Origin: Pseudorhodobacter antarcticus
Lineage (GTDB): Bacteria > Pseudomonadota > Alphaproteobacteria > Rhodobacterales > Rhodobacteraceae
Direction of reading: 5' to 3'
Length of the DNA stretch: 64,000 bases
Assembly (NCBI GenBank): GCA_945862465.1
Contig: CAMAYO010000001.1
Span: 1 to 64,000 of the forward strand
Shown here: positions 25,067 through 34,076 of the stretch, in pieces
How positions within the stretch are numbered: the first letter of the stretch is position 1
Layout of the letters: every line of letters begins with the position of its first letter
The notes under the pieces: model-generated
Told to the model about the DNA's origin: nothing
Databases searched by the model: none
What the model saw: the letters and a program-made list of their open reading frames with translations, nothing else
Made by a program: the position numbers and the translations under genes

Positions 25067-27610
25067 ATGAACGCCGAAAGCCCCAAGACCGTCTATCTGG
25101 CCGATTACCAGCCCTACACCCATCGGGTGACGGCGGTGCATCTGACCTTTCGCCTTGCCCCCAAAGCCACACGGGTGCTGGCGCGGCTTGAGTTGCAGCC
25201 CAACCCTGCGCGGGGCCAAGGGCACGATCTGCGGCTGGATGGCGAGGGGCTGCGCCTGATCGGGGCGCGGCTGAACGGGGCTGTACTGCATGTTACGCCC
25301 GACGACACCGGCCTAACGATTGCGGCCCACCTGCTGCCGCAGGGCGATTTCACCTTGGAGACCGAGGTTGAGATTGCCCCCGAGGGCAACTTCTCGCTTG
25401 AGGGACTGTATATGTCGAACGGCATGTATTGCACCCAATGCGAGGCGCAGGGCTTTCGCCATATCACCTTTTACCCCGACCGGCCCGATGTGATGGCCCC
25501 TTTCACCGTGCGGATCGAAAGTGATCTGCCGGTGCTATTGTCAAACGGCAATCCCGTGGCACAGGGCGCAGGTTGGGCCGAATGGCACGACCCTTGGCCC
25601 AAGCCCGCCTATCTGTTCGCGCTGGTGGCAGGCGATCTTTTGGCCCTTAGCGACAGTTTCACCACGATGGGCGGCCGCAAGGTTGATTTGAACATCTATG
25701 TCCGCCCCGGTGACGAAGACCGCTGCGCCTATGCGATGGACAGTTTGATCCGCTCGATGCGCTGGGATGAGCAGGTCTATGGGCGCGAGTACGATCTGGA
25801 CATCTTCAATATCGTGGCAGTTGACGATTTCAACATGGGGGCGATGGAGAATAAGGGGCTGAACATCTTCAACTCCAAACTCGTGCTGGCCAGCCCTCAG
25901 ACGGCGACCGACGACGATTATGGCCGGATTGAATCCGTCATAGCGCACGAATATTTCCACAATTGGACAGGCAACCGCATCACCTGCCGCGATTGGTTTC
26001 AACTCTGCTTGAAAGAGGGGCTGACGGTCTTTCGTGACCAGCAGTTTACGGGTGATATGCGATCCGCCGCCGTCAAGCGCATCGAAGATGTGCTAACGCT
26101 GCGCGCGCGCCAGTTTCGCGAGGATGCGGGGCCTTTGGCGCATCCCGTGCGGCCGGAAAGCTTTGTCGAGATCAACAATTTCTACACCGCCACCGTCTAT
26201 GAAAAAGGCGCGGAAGTGATTGGGATGCTTAAGCGATTGGTGGGCGATGCGGGCTATAAGGCGGCGTTGGATTTGTATTTTGACCGCCATGACGGGCAGG
26301 CCGCGACGATCGAAGATTGGCTGCGCGTGTTTCAAGAGGCCACAGGCCGCGATCTGACCCAGTTCAAGCGCTGGTATGGCCAAGCGGGCACCCCGCGCGT
26401 GAGCGTGGGGGAAGAGTGGCTGGCCGACAGCGGCACCTTCCGGCTGACGCTGCGCCAAGACAATCCACCCACGCCGGGCCAACCGGATAAAGACCCCAAG
26501 GTTATTCCGGTGGCGGTGGGGTTGCTGAACCCCAACGGGGATGAGGTGGTGCCGACCACGGTGCTGGAACTGACCAATACCGAACAGTCTTTCGACTTTA
26601 CCGGCCTTGCTGCGCGCCCAACCGCCTCAATCTTGCGCGGCTTTTCCGCCCCCGTGGTGCTGAACCGGCAGGTTGCGGCCACTGAACGGGCGTTCTTGCT
26701 GGCGCATGACACCGACCCGTTCAACCGCTGGGAGGCGGGGCGGTCTTTGGCCAAAGAGGTGCTGATGGGGCGGGCGGATGCCGCGCCTTTGATCGAAGGT
26801 CTGGCGCGTGTGGCGCTGGACGAAAGTCTTGATCCGGCCTTTCGCGCGCTAACGCTGCGCTTGCCCGGTGATGATGACATGGCCGCGACAATGGCAGCGG
26901 CGGGCGGCGAACCTGACCCCGATGAAATCTATGCCGCGCGGCGAAGGCTGCACCTTTCCCTTGCGCAAAAGCTCGCGCCCCACCTGCCCGCCCTGTCTGC
27001 CCCCATAGCAGGCGCCTTTAGCCCTGCGGCGGATCAAGCGGGCCAACGCGCGCTGCGATTGTCGGCTTTGGGGCTTTGGGCGCGGCTGGATTTAGCGCCG
27101 CTGCGTGCAGCCCATCTGGCGGCCAATAACATGACCGAAGTGGTCGGCACCTTGGCCCACCTGCTGGAATGTGGCGCGGGGCAAGACGAGGTCGCGCGGT
27201 TTGAGGCCCGCTGGCAGGGCGAGCGGTTGGTGATGGACAAATGGTTCAGCCTGCAAATCCTGTGTGCCGCCCCCGATCAAGCGGCAGCGGTCACGACCAA
27301 GCTGACGCAGCACAAGCTCTTTGACTGGAAAAACCCCAACCGCTTCCGCGCGGTGTTTGGCGCGCTGTCGGGCAATCATGCAGGGTTCCACCACGCCTCG
27401 GGTGCGGGCTATGCTTTGATGGCCGATTGGTTGATCAAGCTCGACCCGCTCAACCCGCAAACGGCGGCTCGCATGTCTGGCGCTTATGAGACTTGGGCGC
27501 GTTATGATGCGGGCCGTCAGGCGCTGATCAAGGGCCAGTTGGCCCGGATAGCCGCCGCTCCCGGTATCAGCCGCAATCTGGCCGAGATGGTCGCCCGCAT
27601 GATCGGCTGA
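25067..27610 (+). CDS. pepN: Aminopeptidase N
   Basis: This M1-family zinc aminopeptidase removes N-terminal residues from peptides in the cytoplasm. The 847-residue product has the exopeptidase motif GAMENKGLNIFNSK (about residues 258-271) and the zinc site HEYFHNWTGNRITCRDW followed by LKEGLTVFRDQQF, which supplies the distal Glu. The N-terminal MYCTQCEAQGFRHITFYPDRPD fits the gammaproteobacterial/alphaproteobacterial PepN subgroup. Length is within family range. It starts 44 bases after the SRPBCC gene. Confidence 0.96.
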   Translation: MNAESPKTVYLADYQPYTHRVTAVHLTFRLAPKATRVLARLELQPNPARGQGHDLRLDGEGLRLIGARLNGAVLHVTPDDTGLTIAAHLLPQGDFTLETEVEIAPEGNFSLEGLYMSNGMYCTQCEAQGFRHITFYPDRPDVMAPFTVRIESDLPVLLSNGNPVAQGAGWAEWHDPWPKPAYLFALVAGDLLALSDSFTTMGGRKVDLNIYVRPGDEDRCAYAMDSLIRSMRWDEQVYGREYDLDIFNIVAVDDFNMGAMENKGLNIFNSKLVLASPQTATDDDYGRIESVIAHEYFHNWTGNRITCRDWFQLCLKEGLTVFRDQQFTGDMRSAAVKRIEDVLTLRARQFREDAGPLAHPVRPESFVEINNFYTATVYEKGAEVIGMLKRLVGDAGYKAALDLYFDRHDGQAATIEDWLRVFQEATGRDLTQFKRWYGQAGTPRVSVGEEWLADSGTFRLTLRQDNPPTPGQPDKDPKVIPVAVGLLNPNGDEVVPTTVLELTNTEQSFDFTGLAARPTASILRGFSAPVVLNRQVAATERAFLLAHDTDPFNRWEAGRSLAKEVLMGRADAAPLIEGLARVALDESLDPAFRALTLRLPGDDDMAATMAAAGGEPDPDEIYAARRRLHLSLAQKLAPHLPALSAPIAGAFSPAADQAGQRALRLSALGLWARLDLAPLRAAHLAANNMTEVVGTLAHLLECGAGQDEVARFEARWQGERLVMDKWFSLQILCAAPDQAAAVTTKLTQHKLFDWKNPNRFRAVFGALSGNHAGFHHASGAGYALMADWLIKLDPLNPQTAARMSGAYETWARYDAGRQALIKGQLARIAAAPGISRNLAEMVARMIG

Positions 27611-27613
27611 TGT

Positions 27614-27689
27614 CATTCATACGTGTCTAAATATCCATAATCCCCGCAGCCCAAAGCGAAGGATTTGGATATTTGAGCGCATATGAAAG
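27614..27689. repeat. Inverted pair of the interspersed 24-nt motif, copy D
   Basis: A plus-oriented copy at 27666-27689 (TGGATATTTGAG, CGCATATGAAAG) faces a minus-oriented, more diverged copy at 27614-27637 (about 20 of 24 positions agree with the consensus). Together they can fold into an imperfect long hairpin with 8-bp perfect core AAATATCC/GGATATTT. It fills the gap between the convergent pepN and transglycosylase genes. Confidence 0.65.
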
Positions 27690-27692
27690 GGG

Positions 27693-28295
27693 TTAGCCTT
27701 GGCAATACTCTTGTGCGCGGGTCCATTTGGCGATGGTGGCGCGGGTGCGGGCTTTGGCCCATGGGCCCCAATCGCGCGCGATGCCCTTGTTGCCGTCGCC
27801 CGCCACCATGCCATCGGCGGCCACGCGGGGGGCGATGATCTTGATGGCACAGGACAGATTGGCTGTGCCGTCTTTTAGGCTGGCGGTGGTTTTAGCCTCG
27901 CAGCCCGAATGGCGCGCAGTGGCCAAAGAGATTTGCATCAGGCCCACATAGCGGCCATTCAGGCCCAAGGCCTTGGCGTTAAAGCCACTTTCATATTTGG
28001 CTGTCGCCGAGATGATCGACACCCAAAAGGCGCGGCGATCTTGAAGAGAGGCTTGGGCGTAGCCGGGGCAATACACGTCGATGTCTTTGGGGATCAGATC
28101 GGTCAGTTCGGCGTCATGGTCCGCCACTTGAGCCAAAGCTTCAGCCGTCCATTCGGCGGCTTTGGCGGCGCTGTCCCAGCGCATGGCGGGCAATGCGTTC
28201 GCCGATTTCGCTTCATTTGCAACAGCCGGCCCGCTGCACAGCAGGGCCAAGGCGAGGGCGCAGAGCGTCAGACGCTTAAGGTCGAAAACTTGCAT
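27693..28295 (-). CDS. Lytic transglycosylase SLT-domain protein
   Basis: The 200-residue product has a signal peptide (LTLCALALALLCSGPAVA, cut before NEAKS) and a small lysozyme-like SLT domain. The segment AFWVSIISATAKYESGFNAKALG contains the catalytic Glu, followed by NGRYVGLMQIS, the standard GLMQI motif. Two Cys pairs are possible (YCPGY, SGCE, LSCAIK, EYCQG). It should act on peptidoglycan in the periplasm. It converges with pepN over an inverted repeat. Confidence 0.88.
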   Translation of the reverse strand: MQVFDLKRLTLCALALALLCSGPAVANEAKSANALPAMRWDSAAKAAEWTAEALAQVADHDAELTDLIPKDIDVYCPGYAQASLQDRRAFWVSIISATAKYESGFNAKALGLNGRYVGLMQISLATARHSGCEAKTTASLKDGTANLSCAIKIIAPRVAADGMVAGDGNKGIARDWGPWAKARTRATIAKWTRAQEYCQG

Positions 28296-28470
28296 GGAAC
28301 CGAAAAGTTGCCGTCACACTGCGCGTGACCCGCGGCTTTTGCGGGCCAAAGGCGCAAAAGCCAACCCAAGTTGGCAGGCTTGCACCCCTTGTGGCGGCTT
28401 TCCGCCGCCTTTGGCCTTGAACCGCCCCCGCCCCCTGCCTAAAAGGCCATGAACACCGACGGAGGTTTTG

Positions 28471-29982
28471 ATGCTTGACCTGACCTATACCCAGCCTACC
28501 CCCAAGGTGATTGCCGGGGCAAAGCATGATTGGGAACTGGTGATCGGGATGGAGATCCATGCCCAAGTCGCCTCGAACTCCAAGCTCTTCTCGGGCGCCT
28601 CGACCCAAGTGGGGGCGGAACCCAATTCCAACGTGGCCTTTGTGGATGCGGCCATGCCCGGCATGTTGCCGGTGATCAACGCCTTTTGCATCGAACAGGC
28701 CGTGCGAACCGGGCTGGGGCTGAAGGCTGCGATCAACCTGCGTTCGGCCTTTGACCGCAAGAACTATTTCTACCCCGACCTGCCGCAGGGCTATCAGATC
28801 AGCCAGCTTTACCACCCCATCGTGGGCGAGGGGGAAGTGCTGGTCGAAATGTCGCCCGGTGTGGCGCGTTTGGTGCGCATTGAACGCATCCATCTGGAAC
28901 AAGATGCGGGCAAGTCGATCCATGATATGGACCCTGCCATGTCATTCGTTGATTTCAACCGCACGGGCGTGGCCTTGATGGAAATCGTCAGCCGCCCAGA
29001 TATTCGCGGGCCCGAAGAGGCTGCGGCCTATGTCGCCAAGCTGCGCCAGATTCTGCGCTATCTGGGCACTTGCGATGGCAATATGCAAAACGGCAACTTG
29101 CGCGCAGATGTGAACGTGTCGGTGTGCCGTGCGGGCCAGTATGAAAAATATCAGGCCACGCAGGACTTTTCGCATCTGGGCACAAGGTGCGAGATCAAGA
29201 ACATGAACTCGCTGCGGTTTATTCAGCAAGCGATCGACTATGAAGCCCGCCGTCAGATTGCCATTGTCGAAGATGGTGGGTCGGTGACGCAGGAAACCCG
29301 TTTGTACGACCCCGACAAGGGCGAAACGCGGTCAATGCGCTCTAAGGAAGAGGCGCATGATTACCGCTATTTCCCGTGCCCAGACCTGTTGCCGCTAGAG
29401 ATTGAGCAGGCTTGGGTCGATGATATCGCCGCCACAATGCCCGAATTGCCAGACGCCAAGAAGGCGCGGTTTATGGGGGATTATGGCCTGACCGACTATG
29501 ACGCCAATGTGCTGACAGCCGAGCTGGATTCCGGCGCGTTCTTTGAAGCGGTGGCGAGCGGTCGCGATGGCAAGATGGCCGCGAACTGGGTGATCAACGA
29601 ACTGTTCGGCCGCCTGAACAAAGAAGGCCGCGCCATTGCCGACACGCCCGTGTCAGCCGCCCAACTGGGCGGCGTGCTGGACTTGATCGGTGCTGGTGAG
29701 ATCAGCGGCAAGATGGCCAAGGACTTGTTCGAGATCCTTTGGACCGAAGGCGGCGATCCGGCCGAGCAAGCCGCCAAGCACGGCATGAAGCAAGTGACTG
29801 ACATGGGGGCTATTGAAGCAGCCCTTGACGCGCTGATTGCGGGCAACCCCGATCAGGTCGAAAAGGCCAAGGTCAATGCCAAGCTGGCAGGCTGGTTCAC
29901 GGGGCAAGTTTTGAAAGCCACGGGCGGCAAGGCCAATCCGGCGGCGGTCAACGCGTTGGTCGCGCAAAAGCTGGGGCTTTGA
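28471..29982 (+). CDS. gatB: Aspartyl/glutamyl-tRNA(Asn/Gln) amidotransferase subunit B
   Basis: GatB is the kinase/tRNA-recognition subunit of GatCAB, which converts Glu-tRNA(Gln) or Asp-tRNA(Asn) to the amide form. The 503-residue product shows the family start [56 protein letters not shown] and [12 protein letters not shown], plus the C-terminal YqeY-like tail domain. The ATG at 28471 follows GGAGG. gatC and gatA are not adjacent, as is common in the group. Confidence 0.97.
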   Translation: MLDLTYTQPTPKVIAGAKHDWELVIGMEIHAQVASNSKLFSGASTQVGAEPNSNVAFVDAAMPGMLPVINAFCIEQAVRTGLGLKAAINLRSAFDRKNYFYPDLPQGYQISQLYHPIVGEGEVLVEMSPGVARLVRIERIHLEQDAGKSIHDMDPAMSFVDFNRTGVALMEIVSRPDIRGPEEAAAYVAKLRQILRYLGTCDGNMQNGNLRADVNVSVCRAGQYEKYQATQDFSHLGTRCEIKNMNSLRFIQQAIDYEARRQIAIVEDGGSVTQETRLYDPDKGETRSMRSKEEAHDYRYFPCPDLLPLEIEQAWVDDIAATMPELPDAKKARFMGDYGLTDYDANVLTAELDSGAFFEAVASGRDGKMAANWVINELFGRLNKEGRAIADTPVSAAQLGGVLDLIGAGEISGKMAKDLFEILWTEGGDPAEQAAKHGMKQVTDMGAIEAALDALIAGNPDQVEKAKVNAKLAGWFTGQVLKATGGKANPAAVNALVAQKLGL

Positions 29983-30035
29983 CGCTGCAAATGGTTTGAT
30001 ATGCCCCGCAGGTTGACGCGTTGGACGCTCCGCTG

Positions 30036-30059
30036 GGGATATTTGGGCACATATGAAAT
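30036..30059 (+). repeat. Interspersed 24-nt motif, copy E
   Basis: Reads GGGATATTTGGG followed by CACATATGAAAT. It lies between the convergent ends of gatB and rarD, three bases from the rarD stop. Confidence 0.75.
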
Positions 30060-30061
30060 CG

Positions 30062-30937
30062 TTACGATTTGCCCATGAGCGCCGAGGTATAAAGCGCCAA
30101 GGCCGCCCAGATCATCGGGAAGGCGAGCATTTGGGCGGTGCCGAAGGGCTCTTTAAACGCCAGAATGGCGATGATCAGGATCATCGTGGGTGAGATATAT
30201 TGCAAAATGCCGATGGTCGACAGGCGCAAGCCCTTGGCCCCGTTGGCATAAAGCATCAAGGGAACGGCTGTGACCAACCCGCAGGCCAAGAGCAGCACCG
30301 TGTCGGGCGTGCTGCCTGCGGCAAAGTGCCCCGTGCCGTCCACACCGTTCCAGACCATATAGGCCAGCGCAAAGGGCGTCATGATCAAGATTTCCAGCAT
30401 GAAGCCTTGGTTGGCCGCCAAAGGCAGGCTGCGCTTGAGATAGGCGTAAAAGCCCCAAGTCACTGTTAGGCCCAAGGCCACCAGTGGCAGTTTGCCCGCC
30501 TCCCATGTCAGCAAGGCCACGGCTACGGCGGCAAGGGCAATGGCGGTCATTTGGCGGGGTGAGAGCTTTTCTTTCAGCAAAACCGCGCCCAGAAAGATGC
30601 TGAACAAGGGGTTGATGTAATAGCCCAAGGCCGCATCCAGCGCATGGCCCGCGCCGATTGCCCAAACATAGATGCCCCAGTTGACCGAGATCAGCGCCGC
30701 TGTGGCAGCCCCCATGGCCAGCATCCGTGGCTGTTTCAACAGCGGCCAGATACCGCCAAACTCGCCCCGCACGACCAGCACAAGCGCCGCGATTGGCACG
30801 CTCCACACCACGCGGTGGGCGATGACTTCGGGCGGGGGGATATGGCCCAAGGCCTTCATGAAAAAGGGCAAAAAGCCCCAGATCAGATAGGCAGACAGGG
30901 CAAAGGCAAAGCCGCGGGGTGTGTCTTGCGATTTCAT
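30062..30937 (-). CDS. rarD: EamA family transporter RarD
   Basis: The 291-residue membrane protein has about ten helices in two EamA repeats. RarD hallmarks are GFAFALSAYLIWGFLPFFMKAL at the start, IAHRVVWSVP, SVNWGIYVWAIGAGHALDAALGYYINPLFSI and LQYISPTMILIIAILAFKEPF. RarD was linked to chloramphenicol sensitivity, but its substrate is not settled. It stands alone, convergent with gatB and divergent from the DAO-family gene. Confidence 0.92.
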   Translation of the reverse strand: MKSQDTPRGFAFALSAYLIWGFLPFFMKALGHIPPPEVIAHRVVWSVPIAALVLVVRGEFGGIWPLLKQPRMLAMGAATAALISVNWGIYVWAIGAGHALDAALGYYINPLFSIFLGAVLLKEKLSPRQMTAIALAAVAVALLTWEAGKLPLVALGLTVTWGFYAYLKRSLPLAANQGFMLEILIMTPFALAYMVWNGVDGTGHFAAGSTPDTVLLLACGLVTAVPLMLYANGAKGLRLSTIGILQYISPTMILIIAILAFKEPFGTAQMLAFPMIWAALALYTSALMGKS

Positions 30938-31026
30938 AGGGCGGGCTTAGCGGATTGCTTGGCGGCCTGCTATGGTAAACTGCGCGGCCTCTCGACAGGG
31001 CAGGGGGGCTATGCAAGGCTTGGGCG

Positions 31027-32103
31027 ATGCAGCAGGTTGTGATCATCGGGGCCGGATTGATTGGCGCGGGCTTGGCCTATCGCCTGACCCAAGCGGGCGC
31101 GCGCGTGACAGTGGTGGAGGCGCAGGGGGCGCCCGCCACTCAAGCCTCGGGCCATTCGTTTGGCTGGATCAACGCCAGCTACTATCTGACCCCCGCGCAC
31201 CACCATCTAAGGGTGGCGGGGATGGCGGCGCATCACAGGCTTTCGCGCGATTTGGACGCTGATCTGTGGGACTGGCAAGGCTGCCTTTGGGTCGAGGATG
31301 GGCCCACCCTTGACCAGACGGCCACCGATCTTTCAGCCTTTGGCTATGCGTTTGAGGATCTGTCTCAGGCTCAGATCGCAACCATGGTTCCCGCCCTCGC
31401 CCACCCCCCGCCGCGCGCGCTGAATTTCCGCCAAGAGGGCGCTGTCGATCCCGCAGCCCTGACCCGCGCCTTGCTGGCCAAGGCACAAGCGGCGGGCGCC
31501 ACGGTGATGCTCAACACCCCCGTCCTTGGCTTGGTTCAGCGCGGCGATGCCGTCTGCGGTCTGCGTTTGACCACGGGCGAGATCGCGGCCGATCAGGTCA
31601 TCGTGGCCGCAGGAACAGAGGCTGCACCGCTGCTGGCGGGCCTTGGCTTTGCCCTGCCCATGCTGCAGCGCCCGGGGGTGATCTTGGCCACTCAAGCCGT
31701 GCCGCCTCGGTTGGCCCCGATCCTTGCCCTGCACGGCCAAGAGTTGCGCCAAGATAGCCTCGGACGGCTTTGGCTGCCCGTGGCCGCCCATCATCAAGCC
31801 GACAGAGCCGAAACCCTTCCCGCAAACCCGCAAGCCAGCGTCAATGCCGCCTTGCAATCGCTTAACGCTCTTTTCCAAGGCCCACCCATCCTGCGCGCCG
31901 ATCACTGGGCCGCAGCCTTTCGCCCCGTGCCCGGCGATGGCCTGCCCGCCCTTGGCCCTGTGACGCGCGGCCTTTGGCTCGCCGTGCTGCATTCTGGCGT
32001 CACCCTCGGCCCACTCGTTGCCGAAACCCTCGCGGCCGAGGTTTTGGGCGCGCGCGCCTCGCCCCTCCTTTCCCCTTTCCGCCCCGCCCGATTTTGGCCC
32101 TAA
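31027..32103 (+). CDS. FAD-dependent oxidoreductase, DAO family
   Basis: The 358-residue product has an N-terminal Rossmann fold (VVIIGAGLIGAGLAYRLTQAGARVTVVEA) and the glycine oxidase/D-amino acid dehydrogenase layout, including SGHSFGWINASY near the flavin, EGAVDPAALTRALLAKA, and VAAGTEAAPLL. The C-terminus has RPVPGDGLPALGP and LHSGVTLGPLVAE, typical of DadA/glycine oxidase relatives. The substrate is likely an amine or amino acid, unidentified. It lies just upstream of the LacI operon, separated by 164 bases with a reverse repeat copy, so co-regulation is possible but not shown. Confidence 0.85.
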   Translation: MQQVVIIGAGLIGAGLAYRLTQAGARVTVVEAQGAPATQASGHSFGWINASYYLTPAHHHLRVAGMAAHHRLSRDLDADLWDWQGCLWVEDGPTLDQTATDLSAFGYAFEDLSQAQIATMVPALAHPPPRALNFRQEGAVDPAALTRALLAKAQAAGATVMLNTPVLGLVQRGDAVCGLRLTTGEIAADQVIVAAGTEAAPLLAGLGFALPMLQRPGVILATQAVPPRLAPILALHGQELRQDSLGRLWLPVAAHHQADRAETLPANPQASVNAALQSLNALFQGPPILRADHWAAAFRPVPGDGLPALGPVTRGLWLAVLHSGVTLGPLVAETLAAEVLGARASPLLSPFRPARFWP

Positions 32104-32115
32104 ACCCCGTTCCCC

Positions 32116-32139
32116 CTTCCATTCTTGCCCAAATATCCC
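32116..32139 (-). repeat. Interspersed 24-nt motif, copy G, reverse orientation
   Basis: On the minus strand it reads GGGATATTTGGG followed by CAAGAATGGAAG. It is the only stand-alone copy in reverse orientation in this window and is diverged in the second half. Confidence 0.55.
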
Positions 32140-32212
32140 CCCCGAAGGGCAGACTGACCTTTTCCCGTTCACAACGTCGCGAACCTGCCGAAAAAACGGT
32201 GATCATGACGCT

Positions 32213-32226
32213 TGAAATCGTTTTTA
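32213..32226 (+). promoter_or_regulatory. Candidate LacI-type operator
   Basis: TGAAATCGTTTTTA agrees at all but one defined position with the general LacI-family pattern TGnAAnCGnTTnCA, with the CG dinucleotide at the centre. It lies 42-55 bases upstream of the LacI gene start and ahead of the whole six-gene operon, which suggests autoregulation and control of the pathway genes. Confidence 0.5.
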
Positions 32227-32267
32227 TTCGCCGCTAGCCTTTCCCCATTCCCGCAGGGCAACAGCTT

Positions 32268-33332
32268 ATGGCAGACCATCCACCCCGCCCCACGATCAAA
32301 ACCCTGTCCGAGGTGACGGGATTTTCAATTGCGACCATTTCCAAGGCGCTCAACGATTCCCCCGTGGTCACCCAAGCGACCAAAGCGGTGATCCGGCAGG
32401 CGGCGGGGCAGATTGGCTATGCGGCCTCGCTGCGCGGCATGTCGCTGCGCACGGGGCGCACCTATCAGGTGGCGGTCTTGATGCCAGTGGCCTCCGCCTC
32501 GGGGTTTGAGTGGGAGGGGGTGGATTATGCCCAGATCCTGTCAGGAATCGCCGCAGGGCTAGAAGGCTCGCCCTATCGGATGTCGGTCCACGTGGTGCGC
32601 GATGCCGAAGAGGGCTTGGTCACGGCGCGGCAAGTGGTCGAGGGGCATCTGGCCGATGGGCTGATTTTTTCGGGCATTCAGGCGCAAGATGCGCGCGTGG
32701 CTTACCTGTGTGATGCGGGTTTTCCCTTTGTTACCTTGGGCCGTTGCCGTCAGGACTTGACCTATGCCCATGTCGATGTTGACAGCGAATGGGCGGCTTG
32801 GGCCGCCACATCTCGGTTGATTGCGGGTGGGCATCGGCGGATTGCGCTGATCAACCCCGACCCGCGCCTGTCTTATGCGCTTGACCGGATCGATGGCTTC
32901 ACCCGTGCCTTCACGCAGGCCAACCTGCCCGTGCCGCACGACCTGATCTTGGGCGGCGATCTCAGCACCCGTTTTGGCAAGGAGGCGGCCTTGGCGCTGG
33001 CACGCTTGCCTGATCCGGCCACGGGCTTTGTTTGTGTGAACGAATCCACCGCGCTGGGCGCTTTGGCGGGCCTGCGCGATCTGGGCCTGACCATCGGGCG
33101 CGAAGCTTCGGTGATTGCCTATGACGACATCAACGCCTCGGCCTATTTTGCGCCGCCACTCACCACCTTCTATCTGCCGATCGAAGACCTTGGCCGCCAA
33201 TTGGGCGGTTTTCTGCTGCGCCGGCTTGCCGGTGAAGATCCTGCAACTTTGCAACAACTGACCCGCCCAGACCTTGTCGCCCGGCAGAGCGACCGGCTGG
33301 AGCGGGTTTTACCTTGGGAGGGTAACACATGA
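32268..33332 (+). CDS. LacI-family transcriptional regulator
   Basis: The 354-residue product has an N-terminal LacI helix-turn-helix (TIKTLSEVTGFSIATISKALNDSPVVTQAT, about residues 9-38) followed by the hinge region and a periplasmic-binding-protein-like sensor (VAVLMPVAS, DGLIFSGIQ, HRRIALINPDPRLSYALDR, SVIAYDDINASAYFAPPLTT). It heads an operon for a transporter, a glycosidase and an amine-metabolising fusion enzyme; the stop overlaps the binding protein start by four bases. A sugar or glycoside released on uptake is the probable inducer. Confidence 0.93.
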   Translation: MADHPPRPTIKTLSEVTGFSIATISKALNDSPVVTQATKAVIRQAAGQIGYAASLRGMSLRTGRTYQVAVLMPVASASGFEWEGVDYAQILSGIAAGLEGSPYRMSVHVVRDAEEGLVTARQVVEGHLADGLIFSGIQAQDARVAYLCDAGFPFVTLGRCRQDLTYAHVDVDSEWAAWAATSRLIAGGHRRIALINPDPRLSYALDRIDGFTRAFTQANLPVPHDLILGGDLSTRFGKEAALALARLPDPATGFVCVNESTALGALAGLRDLGLTIGREASVIAYDDINASAYFAPPLTTFYLPIEDLGRQLGGFLLRRLAGEDPATLQQLTRPDLVARQSDRLERVLPWEGNT

Positions 33333-34069
33333 AAAAGCTACAACTCGCACTGGCACTTAGCCTGATGGCGGCACCCGTGATGGCCGCCGATCTGGGCGGT
33401 GTCACCTTGAAGGTCGGGTCTGACACGACCTCTCCGCCGATGGAAATGGTCGATGAGGCCACCGGCCAAATCGTGGGCTTTGACATCGACGTGGTCAACG
33501 CCATCTGTGCCAAGATCAACTGCAAGGCCGAATTTGTCACCACGGGCTGGGACGGTATCTTTGTGGCCTTGGGCGAAGGCCAGTTTGATCTGGTGGCCTC
33601 GGGCGTGTCGATCACCGACGAGCGCAAGCAGACCATGGATTTCACCGAGCCCTATATGATCAACGCCCAAGCCATTTTGGTGCGCGCCGAAGATTCGGGC
33701 CTGACTTTGGACGATTTCAAAGCAGGTAAGAAGCTGTCAGCCCAAACCAACACAACCGATGCCGAAATGGCCAAGTCGATCGTGGGCGAGGGCAATGTGC
33801 TGACCTATGACACGTTCAACGCCTCGGTTCTGGCGCTGAAAAACAAGGATGTCGACGGCGTGGTGATCAACGGCGCCAATGGTCCGGCCTATGAAGCGCA
33901 ATTTGCAGGAGAATTGGTTGTGGGCGTCACGGGCCTTGCCGCTGACCCATTGGGGCTGGTGTTCCGCAAGGGGGATGCCAATGTCGCGGCCTTTGACGAG
34001 GGCTTGGCAGCCATTGCGGCGGACGGCACGCTAGAGGCGCTGAAAGCCAAATACTGGACGGGGAACTGA
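33329..34069 (+). CDS. Amino-acid-type ABC transporter substrate-binding protein
   Basis: The 246-residue product has a signal peptide (LQLALALSLMAAPVMAADL) and a family 3 extracellular solute-binding fold: MEMVDEATGQIVGFDIDVVNAI, GWDGIFVALGEGQFDLVASG and ITDERKQTMDFTEPYM. Arg99, which in this family holds the ligand carboxylate, is present. The usual second-lobe Asp (in a DAVxxD pattern), which binds the alpha-amino group, appears to be Asn181 here (VDGVVINGANG). This suggests an amino acid-like ligand with an altered amino group or binding mode. The ATG overlaps the LacI stop by four bases. It pairs with the permease directly downstream. Confidence 0.92.
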   Translation: MKKLQLALALSLMAAPVMAADLGGVTLKVGSDTTSPPMEMVDEATGQIVGFDIDVVNAICAKINCKAEFVTTGWDGIFVALGEGQFDLVASGVSITDERKQTMDFTEPYMINAQAILVRAEDSGLTLDDFKAGKKLSAQTNTTDAEMAKSIVGEGNVLTYDTFNASVLALKNKDVDGVVINGANGPAYEAQFAGELVVGVTGLAADPLGLVFRKGDANVAAFDEGLAAIAADGTLEALKAKYWTGN

Positions 34070-34076
34070 TCCCATT

